Shown one piece after another: positions 7,808 to 17,447 of a stretch of 64,000 nt of DNA (within the stretch, counting starts at the first letter, position 1; every line of letters starts with the position of its first letter). The position numbers and the translations under genes were made by a program. The stretch is from positions 248,001-312,000 of the forward strand of contig NZ_JAIUKZ010000018.1 in assembly GCF_020165985.1 (NCBI RefSeq). Direction: 5' to 3'. The notes beneath the pieces were generated by a model, which ran no database searches, was not told the origin of the DNA, and was given only the letters and a program-made list of their open reading frames with translations. Source of the stretch: Bacillus sp. RAR_GA_16 (GTDB lineage Bacteria; Bacillota; Bacilli; Bacillales; Guptibacillaceae).

Positions 7808-8686
7808 ATGGATGACGTAACTACCAGTAAAAAGTATGAGGTTATTAAAGAGATGTCTAAGAAATACACCGTCCAACTTCTATGCAAGCTTACAGGTGTA
7901 TCAAGGGCTGGATATTACAAGTGGTTAAAACGCCTAGAATCCCCTTCTCTTAAACAGGTAGAAGATCATAAAATCAAGAAATTGATTGTGAAGTGTCATA
8001 CCAAACTCAAAGGGATTTATGGTTATCGAAGGGTACATATTTGGCTTAAGTCGATGCATAATCTACAGATTAATCACAAACGAGTCCAACGCTTAATGGG
8101 AGAATTAGGAATTAAAGCCATCATCAGAAGGAAACGTCCTTACTACGGTAAGAAGGAAGCTTATGTTATCTCAGGTAACCATTTGAACCGGGACTTTCAA
8201 GCTTCAGAACCAAATAAAAAATGGGTAACCGACATTACCTATTTAATTTTTAATGGGCAAAAATTGTATCTATCTGCCATTAAGGATTTGTATAACAACG
8301 AAATAATAGCTTATAAAATCGGAAGAAGAAATGACCTTAAATTAGTAATGGATACAATAAAGAAAGCTAGAAAAAAACGAAGTGTAAAAGGCATAATGCT
8401 TCACAGCGATCAAGGATTCCAATATACATCAAAACAATATAACAAACTGCTTAATAAGTACAAGATGAAATCAAGTATGTCCCGGAAAGGTAACTGTTGG
8501 GACAATGCTTGTATGGAGAACTTTTTCAGTCACTTTAAAGCAGAATGTTTTCACTTAACCTCTTTCCGAACTTCTGAAGAGGTTAAAAATGCAGTCCACA
8601 AATACATACTATTTTACAATCACCAGAGATTTCAAAAGAAACTAAACAACCTGAGCCCCTATAAATATAGAGCTCAGGCTGCATAA
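7808..8686 (+). CDS. IS3-family transposase OrfB (DDE integrase domain)
   Basis: This 292-residue protein is the catalytic half of the transposase. It has an HTH_21-like N-terminal region (GIYGYRRVH) and an rve integrase core with all DDE residues: D in WVTDITYL, D in LHSDQGFQY and E in DNACMENFFSHFK, followed by the downstream YNHQRFQKKL segment usual in this family. It is in the -1 frame relative to orfA and is normally expressed as the frameshift fusion. It is full length and without defects. Confidence 0.95.
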   Translation: MDDVTTSKKYEVIKEMSKKYTVQLLCKLTGVSRAGYYKWLKRLESPSLKQVEDHKIKKLIVKCHTKLKGIYGYRRVHIWLKSMHNLQINHKRVQRLMGELGIKAIIRRKRPYYGKKEAYVISGNHLNRDFQASEPNKKWVTDITYLIFNGQKLYLSAIKDLYNNEIIAYKIGRRNDLKLVMDTIKKARKKRSVKGIMLHSDQGFQYTSKQYNKLLNKYKMKSSMSRKGNCWDNACMENFFSHFKAECFHLTSFRTSEEVKNAVHKYILFYNHQRFQKKLNNLSPYKYRAQAA

Positions 8687-8753
8687 GAATGCTTTTTAAT
8701 TTCCGTCTACTTGACGGGGGTCACTTCATTGCACGAAGAGCTTTCTCAAAACG

Positions 8754-9716
8754 TTATCGCTTCCCTTTCTCATACGGCTGACCAATTGCTTTTGGCGCAT
8801 CCGCTCGTCCAACTAGTCCTGCAAGCGCAAGAATCGTTAATACATAAGGCGAAATGAGAAGATATACTTCTGGAATTTCTTTTAGTCCTGGAATTTGCTG
8901 ACCAGTGATGCTGAGCGATTGAGCAAGACCAAAGAATAAAGCTGCTCCCATCGCACCTAGTGGATGCCACTTTCCAAAGATCATTGCGGCCAGAGCCATA
9001 AAGCCCTGTCCAGAAATTGTGGCATGACTGAAGTTACCTGCAATGGATGTCGCATAGACGGCACCACCAAGTCCAGCAAAACCACCACTAAGCATAACTG
9101 CCACATATCGCATTTTTGTAACATTAATCCCCATTGTATCCGCAGCCATAGGATGCTCTCCTACCGAACGTAGACGTAGACCGAACGGCGTTTTATAGAG
9201 AACCCACCATACGAGGAAGGCGAGTGCAATCGCAATGTAAGACGTATAATAGGCACTCGAAAAAAAGAGAGGTCCAATAAAAGGGATATCGCTTAGAAAC
9301 GGCACATCCGTTTTATAAATACGTTCTTGAATTATCGGCGTTTGCCCTGCATCAAAGATTTTCTTCACAAGGAAGATGGCAAGACCAGCCGCAAGGAAGT
9401 TAAGAGCCACGCCACTGACAACTTGATCCGCTCGAAATGAAATACTCGCAACCGCATGAAGCAACGAGAATAGCATCCCGATAATAATCGCAACGATTAA
9501 TGAAAACCATGGAGACGCAGCACCCATTCCCCACTGTTCGCCGAGAATCGTAAACAATGCGCCAGTAAAAGCACCCATTAACATTAACCCTTCGAGACCG
9601 ATGTTTACAACGCCTGACCGTTCACTGAATACTCCACCAAGAGCCGTGAAAATCAGGGGAGCTGCTGAAAAGATAGCGGCAGGAATAATGAGCTGAAGAA
9701 TCTGCATAAAATCCAT
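8754..9716 (-). CDS. nupQ: Nucleoside ABC transporter, permease subunit NupQ
   Basis: This is a 320-residue polytopic inner-membrane permease of the branched-chain amino acid/nucleoside type, with about eight or more hydrophobic segments and the GVVNIGLEGLMLMGAF signature near residue 35, common in the BMP-linked nucleoside permeases. It overlaps the end of nupP at one base. With NupN, NupO and NupP it forms the guanosine uptake system of B. subtilis; substrate here is inferred. It is the last gene of the operon; the IS begins 30 bases beyond its stop and no strong terminator remains. Confidence 0.92.
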   Translation of the reverse strand: MDFMQILQLIIPAAIFSAAPLIFTALGGVFSERSGVVNIGLEGLMLMGAFTGALFTILGEQWGMGAASPWFSLIVAIIIGMLFSLLHAVASISFRADQVVSGVALNFLAAGLAIFLVKKIFDAGQTPIIQERIYKTDVPFLSDIPFIGPLFFSSAYYTSYIAIALAFLVWWVLYKTPFGLRLRSVGEHPMAADTMGINVTKMRYVAVMLSGGFAGLGGAVYATSIAGNFSHATISGQGFMALAAMIFGKWHPLGAMGAALFFGLAQSLSITGQQIPGLKEIPEVYLLISPYVLTILALAGLVGRADAPKAIGQPYEKGKR

Positions 9717-10774
9717 TAAATTTTCCCCCTTTTGCTCACCCTGTTGCTGATCCAGTGAATCAAGTAACTGGATGCGACAAAGAAAATAATCATCGCAATG
9801 ACGATTTCAACAAGTTGTGTTGGCACCTGGGCAACAGACTGCATATTAAGCGCCCCAATTTTCAGTCCACCAAACAAGGCAGAAGCAAGGACAACACCAA
9901 GCGCACCGTTTGCTCCTAAAAGCGCAACAGCAATTCCATCAAAACCAACTCCGGTAAAGTCAGCCATAACGGTCATGTAACCGTATGTTCCGAGTCCTTC
10001 CATTGCCCCTGCCGCTCCTGCAAAAGCACCGGAGATAACCATAGAAAGGACAATGTTGCGTTGCACATTAATTCCTGCATATTCTGAAGCATATTTGTTA
10101 AATCCAACAGAACGAAGTTCGTACCCTGTCGTCGTTTTCCAAAGAAGGAACCACATGATAATGGCGCCAATGATGGCAACGACAAACCCGTAGTGAAGAC
10201 GCGAAAAATCAGTAATGGATTCCAAAAAAGGTGATTGAAGCGATGCTGAAGCATTAATTTGATCTGTTCGCTCACCAGGCGCAAGTAAATACGTACGAAT
10301 AATCGCGTTAACGACATGAAGTGCAACATAGTTCATCATAATCGTAGTAATAACTTCATGAACTTGATACTTCGCTTTTAAAAATCCAGGTACAAAGGCC
10401 CAAACCGATCCAGCTAAAGCCGCTGCAACAATGGCAAGAGGAATATGAACGATAGGACTTAATCCTTCAAATTGAAGCCCAACATAAACGGATGCGAGCC
10501 ACCCAACAAGTAGCTGTCCTTCTACCCCGATATTAAATAGTCCCGTCCGGAAGGCAAACGCTACCGCTAATCCCGACAAGATGAGCGGCGTCATTTGCCT
10601 AACGGTTTCACCAATGACATACGTGTTTGAGAAAATCCCGTTAAACAGGGCTGCATATGCAACAATGGGGTTATAGCCACTGACAAGCATAATGATTCCC
10701 CCGACGAGTAACCCAAGAGCTACAGAAAGCAACGGCACAGTAATACTCGACCACTTTCCTTTTAATAACTTCAT
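9716..10774 (-). CDS. nupP: Nucleoside ABC transporter, permease subunit NupP
   Basis: This 352-residue integral membrane permease pairs with NupQ to form the transmembrane pore. Hydrophobic helices run from about residue 13 to the C-terminus, with FRTGLFNIGVEGQLLVG near 80 matching the conserved region of this permease family. Its start overlaps the nupO stop by four bases and its end overlaps nupQ, so the three genes are translationally coupled. Confidence 0.92.
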   Translation of the reverse strand: MKLLKGKWSSITVPLLSVALGLLVGGIIMLVSGYNPIVAYAALFNGIFSNTYVIGETVRQMTPLILSGLAVAFAFRTGLFNIGVEGQLLVGWLASVYVGLQFEGLSPIVHIPLAIVAAALAGSVWAFVPGFLKAKYQVHEVITTIMMNYVALHVVNAIIRTYLLAPGERTDQINASASLQSPFLESITDFSRLHYGFVVAIIGAIIMWFLLWKTTTGYELRSVGFNKYASEYAGINVQRNIVLSMVISGAFAGAAGAMEGLGTYGYMTVMADFTGVGFDGIAVALLGANGALGVVLASALFGGLKIGALNMQSVAQVPTQLVEIVIAMIIFFVASSYLIHWISNRVSKRGKI

Positions 10775-12300
10775 GATGTCTCACCAGCCTTCTTGCGTTT
10801 TGCACCAGCCATTAAGAGACCTAGCTCTTGTTCTGTCGTTTCTTCTGGCCTTACAATTGCAACTATTTTCCCTTCATAGATCACGGCAATGCGATCACTT
10901 ACATTCATAATCTCTTCAAGTTCAAAAGAGATTAATAGAACTGCTTTCCCTTTGTCACGCTCTTCAACTAATTTTGAGTGAATAAACTCAATCGCCCCAA
11001 CATCTAGTCCGCGAGTTGGTTGAGCTGCAATTAATAAATTGGGACTTCGATCGATTTCACGTGCAATGATCGCTTTTTGCTGATTTCCGCCTGAAAGAGC
11101 TCTTGCAGGGGTCATTTCACTTGGCGTGCGCACGTCATACTCTTTAATTAACGATTTCGCTTTATCCATTATCGTAGAAAAGTTTAAAATGCCATTTCTT
11201 GAAAAAGGTCTTTTATAATAGGTCTGAAGAACCATATTTTCACCAATCGAAAAATCTAAAACAAGCCCATGCTTATGCCTGTCTTGTGGAATATGTCCAA
11301 TACCGCTTTCTGTGACACGCCGCGGTTTCCAGTTTGTTACGTCTTTTCCATTCAGTTTAATGCTTCCTGATTTTGCTTTACGTAATCCCGTAATGGCTTC
11401 AATTAACTCAGACTGACCGTTTCCGTCTACACCCGCAATACCTACAATTTCTCCTGCACGAACGGATAAGTTCATCCCATTTACAACAGGAACTTTTCGC
11501 GCATCTTCTACAACAAGGCTACTAATTTCAAGCGTTTCTTCGGAAGGCTCTGAAGGTTTTTTCTGAATCGAAAAGTTCACTTCGCGTCCCACCATCATAG
11601 ACGCTAGTTCATCTTGATTCGTGTCGGCAACATTCACTGTTCCAATCCCAACACCGCGACGAATAACCGTACAACGGTCGCTTACTTCCATTATTTCTTT
11701 CAATTTGTGAGTGATGAGAATAATTGATTTTCCTTCTGAAATCAGCTTCTTCATGATCATAATAAGCTCTTTGATTTCTTGCGGTGTAAGAACAGCTGTA
11801 GGTTCATCAAAAATCAAAATATCTGCTCCACGATAGAGCGTTTTTAAAATTTCCACACGCTGCTGCATCCCTACGGAGATATCTTCAATTTTTGCATTCG
11901 GATCGACCGACAAGCCATATTGCTTCGATATTGCCTCAACATCTTTTGCAGCTTTCTTAACGTCAACCTGACCTTTAGCAGTCGGTTCATTCCCTAAGAT
12001 AATGTTCTCAGTAACTGTGAATTTTTCAACAAGCATAAAGTGCTGGTGAACCATCCCAATCCCAAGCTCATTTGCCACATTGGGATCTGTGATATTTACC
12101 TTTTTACCTCGAACGTGGATTTCACCTTTTTCAGGTTGATAGAGACCAAATAGCACGTTCATTAAAGTAGATTTCCCAGCGCCGTTTTCTCCAAGAAGGG
12201 CATGGATTTCTCCTTTTCTTAGCTGAAGCGTAATATTGTCGTTTGCAACAATACCAGGAAATTCTTTACGGATATTCCTCATTTCAATGACGTATTCCAT
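10771..12300 (-). CDS. nupO: Nucleoside ABC transporter, double ATPase subunit NupO
   Basis: This 509-residue protein carries two ABC domains in tandem. The N-terminal one has a canonical Walker A (GENGAGKST, 38-46) and Walker B (ILIFDEPTAVLT). The second has a degenerate Walker A (GVDGNGQSE), a good LSGGNQQK signature and AAQPTRGLD in place of Walker B, an asymmetry usual in this sugar/nucleoside importer class. It powers uptake through NupP/NupQ. It is separated from nupN by 146 bases containing two hairpins. Confidence 0.94.
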   Translation of the reverse strand: MEYVIEMRNIRKEFPGIVANDNITLQLRKGEIHALLGENGAGKSTLMNVLFGLYQPEKGEIHVRGKKVNITDPNVANELGIGMVHQHFMLVEKFTVTENIILGNEPTAKGQVDVKKAAKDVEAISKQYGLSVDPNAKIEDISVGMQQRVEILKTLYRGADILIFDEPTAVLTPQEIKELIMIMKKLISEGKSIILITHKLKEIMEVSDRCTVIRRGVGIGTVNVADTNQDELASMMVGREVNFSIQKKPSEPSEETLEISSLVVEDARKVPVVNGMNLSVRAGEIVGIAGVDGNGQSELIEAITGLRKAKSGSIKLNGKDVTNWKPRRVTESGIGHIPQDRHKHGLVLDFSIGENMVLQTYYKRPFSRNGILNFSTIMDKAKSLIKEYDVRTPSEMTPARALSGGNQQKAIIAREIDRSPNLLIAAQPTRGLDVGAIEFIHSKLVEERDKGKAVLLISFELEEIMNVSDRIAVIYEGKIVAIVRPEETTEQELGLLMAGAKRKKAGETS

Positions 12301-12333
12301 GTAGATGCCACTCCCTTATCCAAACATGAAACA

Positions 12334-12361
12334 AAGGCTAGTCAATGAAAATACTAGCCTT
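12334..12361 (-). terminator. Intercistronic hairpin between nupN and nupO
   Basis: A 9-bp stem (12334-12342 with 12353-12361) with a 10-base loop lies upstream of nupO, with a T-rich but interrupted tail. A second perfect 8-bp hairpin lies at 12412-12432. Such structures often keep the binding-protein message more abundant than the permease message. Confidence 0.5.
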
Positions 12362-12446
12362 CGTCCCGTATTTGGCTATAATGTAGGTGAGATTTCCAGA
12401 AGATCGATCCGCGTTTTCTACTAAAGAAAACGGGTCCCTCGACCTC

Positions 12447-13544
12447 TTATAGAGAGCTCTCGAATTTTTCGTACTCTTCGTCTGTGCTTGGCACTTCTAA
12501 GTCACCGCTCTGGATTTGCTTTTTATACTCTTCTACTTTTTGTAGTGCTTCTTCAGAAACGTTTTCCTGAGATTCAGCAATTCCTACGCCGTCTTCTTCA
12601 AGACCAAATTCTGTTACTTCTCCACCAGGGAAATTGCCATCCATTGTTTGCTTAGAAACTTCTATTACCGCTGTATCCACACGCTTCACCATTGAAGTAA
12701 GCGTTACGTTTTCAGGCATACCTTCTTCATGCTGATCGCGGTCTACACCGATTACCCAAACTTTTTCACCGTTTTTCGCACGGTTCTTCGCTTCTGTGAA
12801 GACGCCGTTACCTGTTCCACCAGCAGCGTGATAAATGATATCTGCACCTTTATCATAAAGAGTAGCCGCTATTTGCTGACCCTTTTCAGCTGCGTTGAAA
12901 TCATCCGCATACTGCGTAAAGATCTCAGCATCCGGGTTCACGGATTTTACGCCTGCTTTAAAGCCACTTTCAAACTTTTTAATTAATTCAGAGTCAACTC
13001 CACCAATGAAGCCAACTTTATTTGATTCAGACTGCATTCCTGCAATCACGCCTACGAGGAATGACCCTTGATGTTCTTTAAATGTAATGCTCGCAACGTT
13101 TTCCATTGGATCGCCATCTTTATTAACCGCAACACTATCAACTAGTGCTAACTGTGCGTCAGGCTTTTGTTCAGCAATCGTTTGAATGTCTTGCTGCATT
13201 AGAAACCCAATTCCAAAGATCAAGTTATAATCTTCACGGATTAATCCAGATAGGTTTGGTTGGTAGTCACTTGCTGCAGTTGATTGCACATATTTAAAGT
13301 CTTTGTCTTTCTCTAAGCCATTATCTTTTCCAAACTGCTGAAGTCCTTCCCAAGCAGATTGGTTAAATGATTTATCATCTACACCGCCTGTATCGGTTAC
13401 CATAGCTACTTTAAAATCAGTGCTTCCACCTTCACTACTTCCGCCGCCTGAACTTTCATTGTTCGCATCATTTGTCCCACAAGCAGATAAAAGCGTACCA
13501 GCCGCCAAAACAGCTGATAACATAAAACCGTACTTCTTTTTCAT
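12447..13544 (-). CDS. nupN: Nucleoside-binding lipoprotein NupN (BMP family)
   Basis: This is a substrate-binding lipoprotein of the basic membrane protein (BMP/PnrA) family, 365 residues. The N-terminal signal ends in a lipobox LSAC with the lipidated cysteine at about residue 22, followed by a Ser/Gly-rich linker. The mature part begins FKVAMVTDTGGVDDKSFNQSA, typical of BMP proteins. It delivers nucleosides to NupOPQ. The start is the ATG at 13544 after GAGGGGGATT; a TTG at 13559 overlaps that site and is unlikely. Upstream is a candidate promoter and a weak CodY-box match. Confidence 0.94.
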   Translation of the reverse strand: MKKKYGFMLSAVLAAGTLLSACGTNDANNESSGGGSSEGGSTDFKVAMVTDTGGVDDKSFNQSAWEGLQQFGKDNGLEKDKDFKYVQSTAASDYQPNLSGLIREDYNLIFGIGFLMQQDIQTIAEQKPDAQLALVDSVAVNKDGDPMENVASITFKEHQGSFLVGVIAGMQSESNKVGFIGGVDSELIKKFESGFKAGVKSVNPDAEIFTQYADDFNAAEKGQQIAATLYDKGADIIYHAAGGTGNGVFTEAKNRAKNGEKVWVIGVDRDQHEEGMPENVTLTSMVKRVDTAVIEVSKQTMDGNFPGGEVTEFGLEEDGVGIAESQENVSEEALQKVEEYKKQIQSGDLEVPSTDEEYEKFESSL

Positions 13545-13678
13545 CTTAATCCCCCTCAAGTTTTTTTAACGCCGCCCGCTCTCTCTTCTCTCTATCGAGC
13601 TATGCTTTGTTTGGTTGCGTTTTCACAGATTCCAAAAAAATAGTATGAATGAAAATGGACCATGAAACACGCATGAAA

Positions 13679-13693
13679 TATTTTCGAAAAAAT
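13679..13693 (-). promoter_or_regulatory. Possible CodY box near the nupN promoter
   Basis: The 15 bases match the CodY consensus AATTTTCWGAAAATT at 11 positions. They lie about 20 bases downstream of a candidate -10 (TATAGT, 13712-13717; -35 TTTCCT at 13735-13740, 17-base spacer). nup genes are CodY-repressed in B. subtilis as I recall, and codY is in this window. The rest of the 310-base gap 13545-13854 shows no gene and no purine riboswitch motif. Confidence 0.35.
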
Positions 13694-13711
13694 AGTCATA
13701 TTTCGACAATA

Positions 13712-13740
13712 ACTATACCATTTTCAAGGAGATAAGGAAA
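13712..13740 (-). promoter_or_regulatory. Candidate promoter for nupNOPQ
   Basis: The minus strand reads TTTCCT, 17 bases, TATAGT, some 170 bases upstream of nupN. The -35 is poor; the leader would be long. Confidence 0.4.
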
Positions 13741-13843
13741 TAGTTTTTTGAAAAAAAGCTCGATTACCAATATTTTAAATGGTAGCATTTCTTACATCAT
13801 AAGACTATTTACTTTACTTTTTGAACTTTCATTTTGCAAAAAA

Positions 13844-13874
13844 AAGAAGCACAATCAGCTAGATTGCGCTTCTT
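13844..13874 (-). terminator. Terminator overlapping the spoIIIE stop codon
   Basis: A 13-bp stem (13844-13856 with 13862-13874; one G-U) with a 5-base loop is followed by a run of eight Ts on the minus strand (13836-13843 region). The hairpin includes the last codons of spoIIIE. Confidence 0.8.
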
Positions 13875-16206
13875 CTTCCTTACTCACGAGAACTTCTCGT
13901 GGTTTACTTCCTTCATACGGGCCAACTACACCTCGAGCTTCCATCGCATCAATTAGTCGTGCTGCTCGTGTGTAGCCGATTCGAAATCTTCTTTGTAGCA
14001 TCGAAACCGATGCCGTTTGCATTTCTGTGATGAGCTGAACAGCATCATCGTATAAATCATCATCCACTTCCGGCTGGGCCTCTTCAGGTTTATCTGTCGG
14101 AATCATTTCTTCCTGATACTGCGCTTTTTGTTGCGCAATGACAAAGTCAACAAGTTCTTCTACTTCTTCATCTGATAAAAAGGCACCCTGTACACGCTTT
14201 GGTTTATTGGCCCCAACAGGAAGGAAGAGCATGTCTCCTTTTCCTAACAGCTTCTCAGCCCCTCCCATATCAAGAATCGTGCGAGAATCCGTCATCGATG
14301 AGACACTAAACGCAATACGGGAGGGGATATTCGCTTTAATGACACCCGTTATGACGTCAACAGACGGACGTTGCGTTGCGATAATTAAATGAATGCCCGC
14401 TGCACGCGCCATCTGGGCAAGTCGTGTAATCGCATCTTCCACATCACTCGATGCAACCATCATTAAATCAGCAAGCTCATCCACAATGACAACAATGTAT
14501 GGAAGAGAAGGCTGCTTCGCTTCTGACGTTTCATTATGGCGCTTAATATGATTGTTATAGCCTTCAATATTTCGCGTGCCTGTATGAGAGAATAGCTCAT
14601 ATCGGCGTTCCATTTCATTCACGACTTTTTTTAGTGCTTGAGACGCTTTCTTTGGATCCGTCACAACAGGGGCAAGAAGATGAGGAATCCCATTATATAC
14701 ATTAAGCTCTACCATCTTAGGATCAATCATCATCATCTTCACTTCGTGTGGTTTAGCTTTCATCATGATACTTGCGATAATGCCATTGATACATACACTT
14801 TTACCACTACCTGTTGCGCCTGCGACAAGTAGATGGGGCATTTTTGATAAATCGGACACAACAGCTTCACCAGAAATATCGCGTCCAAAGCCAATTGCAA
14901 CTTTGGAAGCATGGGACTGGTACTCCTTCGATTCGAGTACTTCTCTCAGCGTCACCATCGCCACTTCTGAATTTGGCACTTCAATTCCGATCGCCGATTT
15001 GCCTGGAATTGGCGCCTCAATTCGAAGATCTCGTGCGGCAAGCGCAAGAGCAAGGTCATCCGTTAAATTCACGATTTTACTAACCTTCACTCCAGTATCT
15101 GGATAAACCTCATATTTTGTTACAGCTGGTCCAAGATGAACTTTCATTACCTTTGCTTTCACGCCAAAACTTTCAAATGTTTTCTCTAATTTACGTGCGT
15201 TGGCTGAAATCTGCTGTCTCTCATTATCCTGTGATACCTTTTTTGGTGCCTGAAGTAATGACAAAGATGGAAGGTGATAATCTTTGTTTTCCAATTCGCC
15301 TACAGTTAAGGACTGAATAGGTGTGCCTTCCGCTGTTTCCTGATTTGATTCACTACTTTTTCTTTCCACCGCTTCTTTCTCTGCAGGTGGTTCTGAGTGA
15401 GTTGGATAAGCACTTTCTGTAAACGTTCGAATTTCAGGTTCAAATGGGGGTTCTTCTTCCCCTTGATCCTGAGGAGGTGTGGACACCTCATATGTTTCCT
15501 CCTGGTTCATCGATGCCTCTTGTTCTCTTAATGCCGCACGCTGCTCTTTCTTCTCTCTTCTAGCACTCTTACTTTCAGACAAAAGGGCTTTTGCTTCATC
15601 ATATGTGTTTAGGACGAAGTTTTTTACCCAGTCTAGAGCTTTTCCAAGTACATCGCTAAATGACTTACCTGTAATGAGAACGAACGAAAGTAAAATCATG
15701 AGAAACGCCATAAGCTGCGTTCCAGTTGCATCAAAAAGCCTGTAACAAAATGCAAAGAGAAGTGCACCGATCATCCCCCCGCCGAGCGGGCTAGATTCTG
15801 ATGGATCGCTAACATCCATTCGGAAGAGTTCATATGTATTGGCAATAACCGATGGACTATCCCATTGCCCCTCTCGTGACAGCGTTTCGAATAAACCAAC
15901 GTGACTTAACAATAAAAAGGACGTGCCAAGTAAGTAAAAGCCAGCCAATCTTCTTGACCAGAACGACGGGAGCTTTCGCTTCACAATTAAATAACCTGCG
16001 AACAGAACAAGACCTGCTATAATTAGGCCGTACCATTCTCCTGCAAAAAATCGAAACATATGGTAAATGGCTCGTCCAACAACACCCATTTTCAAAACGC
16101 CCAAAACGGTAAATGCTAAGACGGTTAAACCGATAAATTCAATTTTGACCTGAGATTGCCAGGCGGCCTGTTTCTTTGTTGCTTTTTTTCTTTTTCGTTT
16201 TGCCAT
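13855..16206 (-). CDS. spoIIIE: DNA translocase SpoIIIE/FtsK
   Basis: This 783-residue hexameric DNA pump moves the chromosome into the forespore and clears trapped DNA from septa. The N-terminus is basic ([12 protein letters not shown]) and followed by four hydrophobic segments within about residues 20-190, then an acidic linker (about 210-310). The RecA-like motor follows, with Walker A GATGSGKS at about 455-462 and a downstream DELADLMM Walker B. The C-terminal gamma winged-helix domain (about 715-775) reads SRS-type guide sequences. I start at ATG 16206 after AGGTGAGG rather than the in-frame start 30 codons upstream, giving a length close to B. subtilis SpoIIIE (787). Confidence 0.95.
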   Translation of the reverse strand: MAKRKRKKATKKQAAWQSQVKIEFIGLTVLAFTVLGVLKMGVVGRAIYHMFRFFAGEWYGLIIAGLVLFAGYLIVKRKLPSFWSRRLAGFYLLGTSFLLLSHVGLFETLSREGQWDSPSVIANTYELFRMDVSDPSESSPLGGGMIGALLFAFCYRLFDATGTQLMAFLMILLSFVLITGKSFSDVLGKALDWVKNFVLNTYDEAKALLSESKSARREKKEQRAALREQEASMNQEETYEVSTPPQDQGEEEPPFEPEIRTFTESAYPTHSEPPAEKEAVERKSSESNQETAEGTPIQSLTVGELENKDYHLPSLSLLQAPKKVSQDNERQQISANARKLEKTFESFGVKAKVMKVHLGPAVTKYEVYPDTGVKVSKIVNLTDDLALALAARDLRIEAPIPGKSAIGIEVPNSEVAMVTLREVLESKEYQSHASKVAIGFGRDISGEAVVSDLSKMPHLLVAGATGSGKSVCINGIIASIMMKAKPHEVKMMMIDPKMVELNVYNGIPHLLAPVVTDPKKASQALKKVVNEMERRYELFSHTGTRNIEGYNNHIKRHNETSEAKQPSLPYIVVIVDELADLMMVASSDVEDAITRLAQMARAAGIHLIIATQRPSVDVITGVIKANIPSRIAFSVSSMTDSRTILDMGGAEKLLGKGDMLFLPVGANKPKRVQGAFLSDEEVEELVDFVIAQQKAQYQEEMIPTDKPEEAQPEVDDDLYDDAVQLITEMQTASVSMLQRRFRIGYTRAARLIDAMEARGVVGPYEGSKPREVLVSKEEEAQSS

Positions 16207-16240
16207 TTCCTCACCTCTATACAAGCCATAGCTGGTGAAA

Positions 16241-16264
16241 AAAGCAGCCATTTCCGGCTGCTTT
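16241..16264 (-). terminator. Terminator between ylzJ and spoIIIE
   Basis: A perfect 9-bp stem (16241-16249 with 16256-16264), with a 6-base loop, is followed by Ts on the minus strand; As and Ts on both sides would allow it to work in either direction. It isolates spoIIIE from tepA-ylzJ transcription. Confidence 0.75.
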
Positions 16265-16317
16265 TTGTTCACCAATCTATTCCTAGTATACCACATCTTC
16301 CCGTGGTCCTATAGGCT

Positions 16318-16545
16318 CTATTTCAGTGGAGAAGTCGATAGCGTTAACATTTGTCCTGGCTGAGTGGCATCATTTAAATAGTCTTGTGGATCTGTGCTCA
16401 GCACCTGAACGACGCGACACTCGGTAAGCGACGTTCGCTCAACGAGTAGCTGTACGCCATTCCATTCAATGATCTTTTGTTGTTCATATACACTTTGATC
16501 AACAGGAAAGACCGCTTCGTTTGGAAGAATGGTGTAAAGAATCAT
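16318..16545 (-). CDS. ylzJ: YlzJ-like small protein
   Basis: This 75-residue protein begins [14 protein letters not shown] and matches the YlzJ family of Bacillaceae, which has no known function. Its start overlaps the tepA stop by four bases, so the two are translationally coupled, the same arrangement as in B. subtilis. There is no signal peptide. Confidence 0.82.
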   Translation of the reverse strand: MILYTILPNEAVFPVDQSVYEQQKIIEWNGVQLLVERTSLTECRVVQVLSTDPQDYLNDATQPGQMLTLSTSPLK

Positions 16546-17291
16546 TGGACAATGTCACCTTCTTGTTTGCCCTTGTATTCGTCAATTAGTTCATTTAGCT
16601 TTTTCATCGCTGGTCCTACGGCACCAACCTCATCAATTAAACCGTAGCTGACTGCGTCATCTCCTACCACGTTCGTTCCAATATCTCTCGTCAAATTTCC
16701 TCGTGAAAACATTAGCTCTTTAAACTTATCCTCAGTAATATTCGAATGCCTCGTGACAAAGCTCACAACTCGCTCTTGCATCTTATCTAAGTACTCAAAT
16801 GTTTGCGGCACGCCGATCACTAATCCAGTTAAGCGAACGGGATGAATCGTCATTGTCGCAGTTTCTGCCACAAAAGAATAGTTCGCCGCAACAGCAATCG
16901 GAACACCAATAGAATGTCCGCCCCCTAAAACAATCGAAACTGACGGCTTGGAAAGGGACGCAATCATTTCAGAAATGGCTAGCCCCGCTTCCACATCTCC
17001 TCCTACAGTGTTTAAAAGAATTAACACACCTTCAATTTTCGGGTTTTGCTCAATGGCCACAATTTGCGGGATGAGATGCTCATATTTCGTTGTTTTATTT
17101 TGAGGCGGTAGCTGCACATGCCCTTCAATTTGACCGATGATTGTTAAACAATGAATATTCGAATGGTCCATACTAGGGACATTCGTTTGTCCAAGCTGCT
17201 GAATTTTATCCACTAACGTTGATTTTGATTGATCATCTTTTTTCGGATCGGGCTCTTGACCCGGGTTTTCATTACGATACTCACTGTTCAT
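16542..17291 (-). CDS. tepA: ClpP-like serine protease TepA
   Basis: TepA is a ClpP-fold protease reported to degrade small acid-soluble spore proteins during germination and formerly linked to secretion. The 249-residue protein has a variable charged N-terminus (1-45), then the ClpP/crotonase core with [15 protein letters not shown] and the nucleophile region GGGHSIG, where Ser is the predicted catalytic residue, and H in MTIHPV as the likely base. It sits upstream of ylzJ. In B. subtilis rnjB lies between dapA and tepA; here only 156 bases separate them. Confidence 0.9.
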   Translation of the reverse strand: MNSEYRNENPGQEPDPKKDDQSKSTLVDKIQQLGQTNVPSMDHSNIHCLTIIGQIEGHVQLPPQNKTTKYEHLIPQIVAIEQNPKIEGVLILLNTVGGDVEAGLAISEMIASLSKPSVSIVLGGGHSIGVPIAVAANYSFVAETATMTIHPVRLTGLVIGVPQTFEYLDKMQERVVSFVTRHSNITEDKFKELMFSRGNLTRDIGTNVVGDDAVSYGLIDEVGAVGPAMKKLNELIDEYKGKQEGDIVQ

Positions 17292-17416
17292 ACTGGTACC
17301 CCTTCCTTACTCTGGTACTAGTAGTATGAACGAGAGATTATTTTACCATTCATCTGATCAGTCGTTGAACACAAGATCGTTCGAATTGCTTCATCGGAAG
17401 TAGCCATAAACGTCAA

Positions 17417-17440
17417 AAACGGACGCACCTGCGTCCGTTT
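17417..17440 (-). terminator. Terminator after dapA
   Basis: A perfect 10-bp stem (17417-17426 with 17431-17440) with a 4-base loop and T-rich tail on the minus strand begins 8 bases after the dapA stop. Confidence 0.82.
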
Positions 17441-17447
17441 CAAACCA

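Larger units (their letters stand above)
7436..8723 (+). mobile_element. Intact IS3-family (IS150-like) insertion sequence
   Basis: The element is about 1.29 kb and carries two overlapping-frame genes, orfA and orfB, on the plus strand, opposite to every other gene in the window. Probable terminal inverted repeats are 7436-7456 and 8703-8723, both starting TGA(T/C)CCCC and sharing AGTAGAC, with 15 of 21 positions identical. Both reading frames and the frameshift signal are intact, which suggests recent activity. I could not find a 3-5 bp target duplication at these ends. It lies between the end of nupQ and the repeat array and breaks no recognisable gene. Confidence 0.85.

Noticed and set aside
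13545-13854. Purine riboswitch upstream of nupN
   Set aside because: The conserved loop and junction sequences of the purine aptamer are not found; only a candidate promoter and weak CodY-box match are seen.
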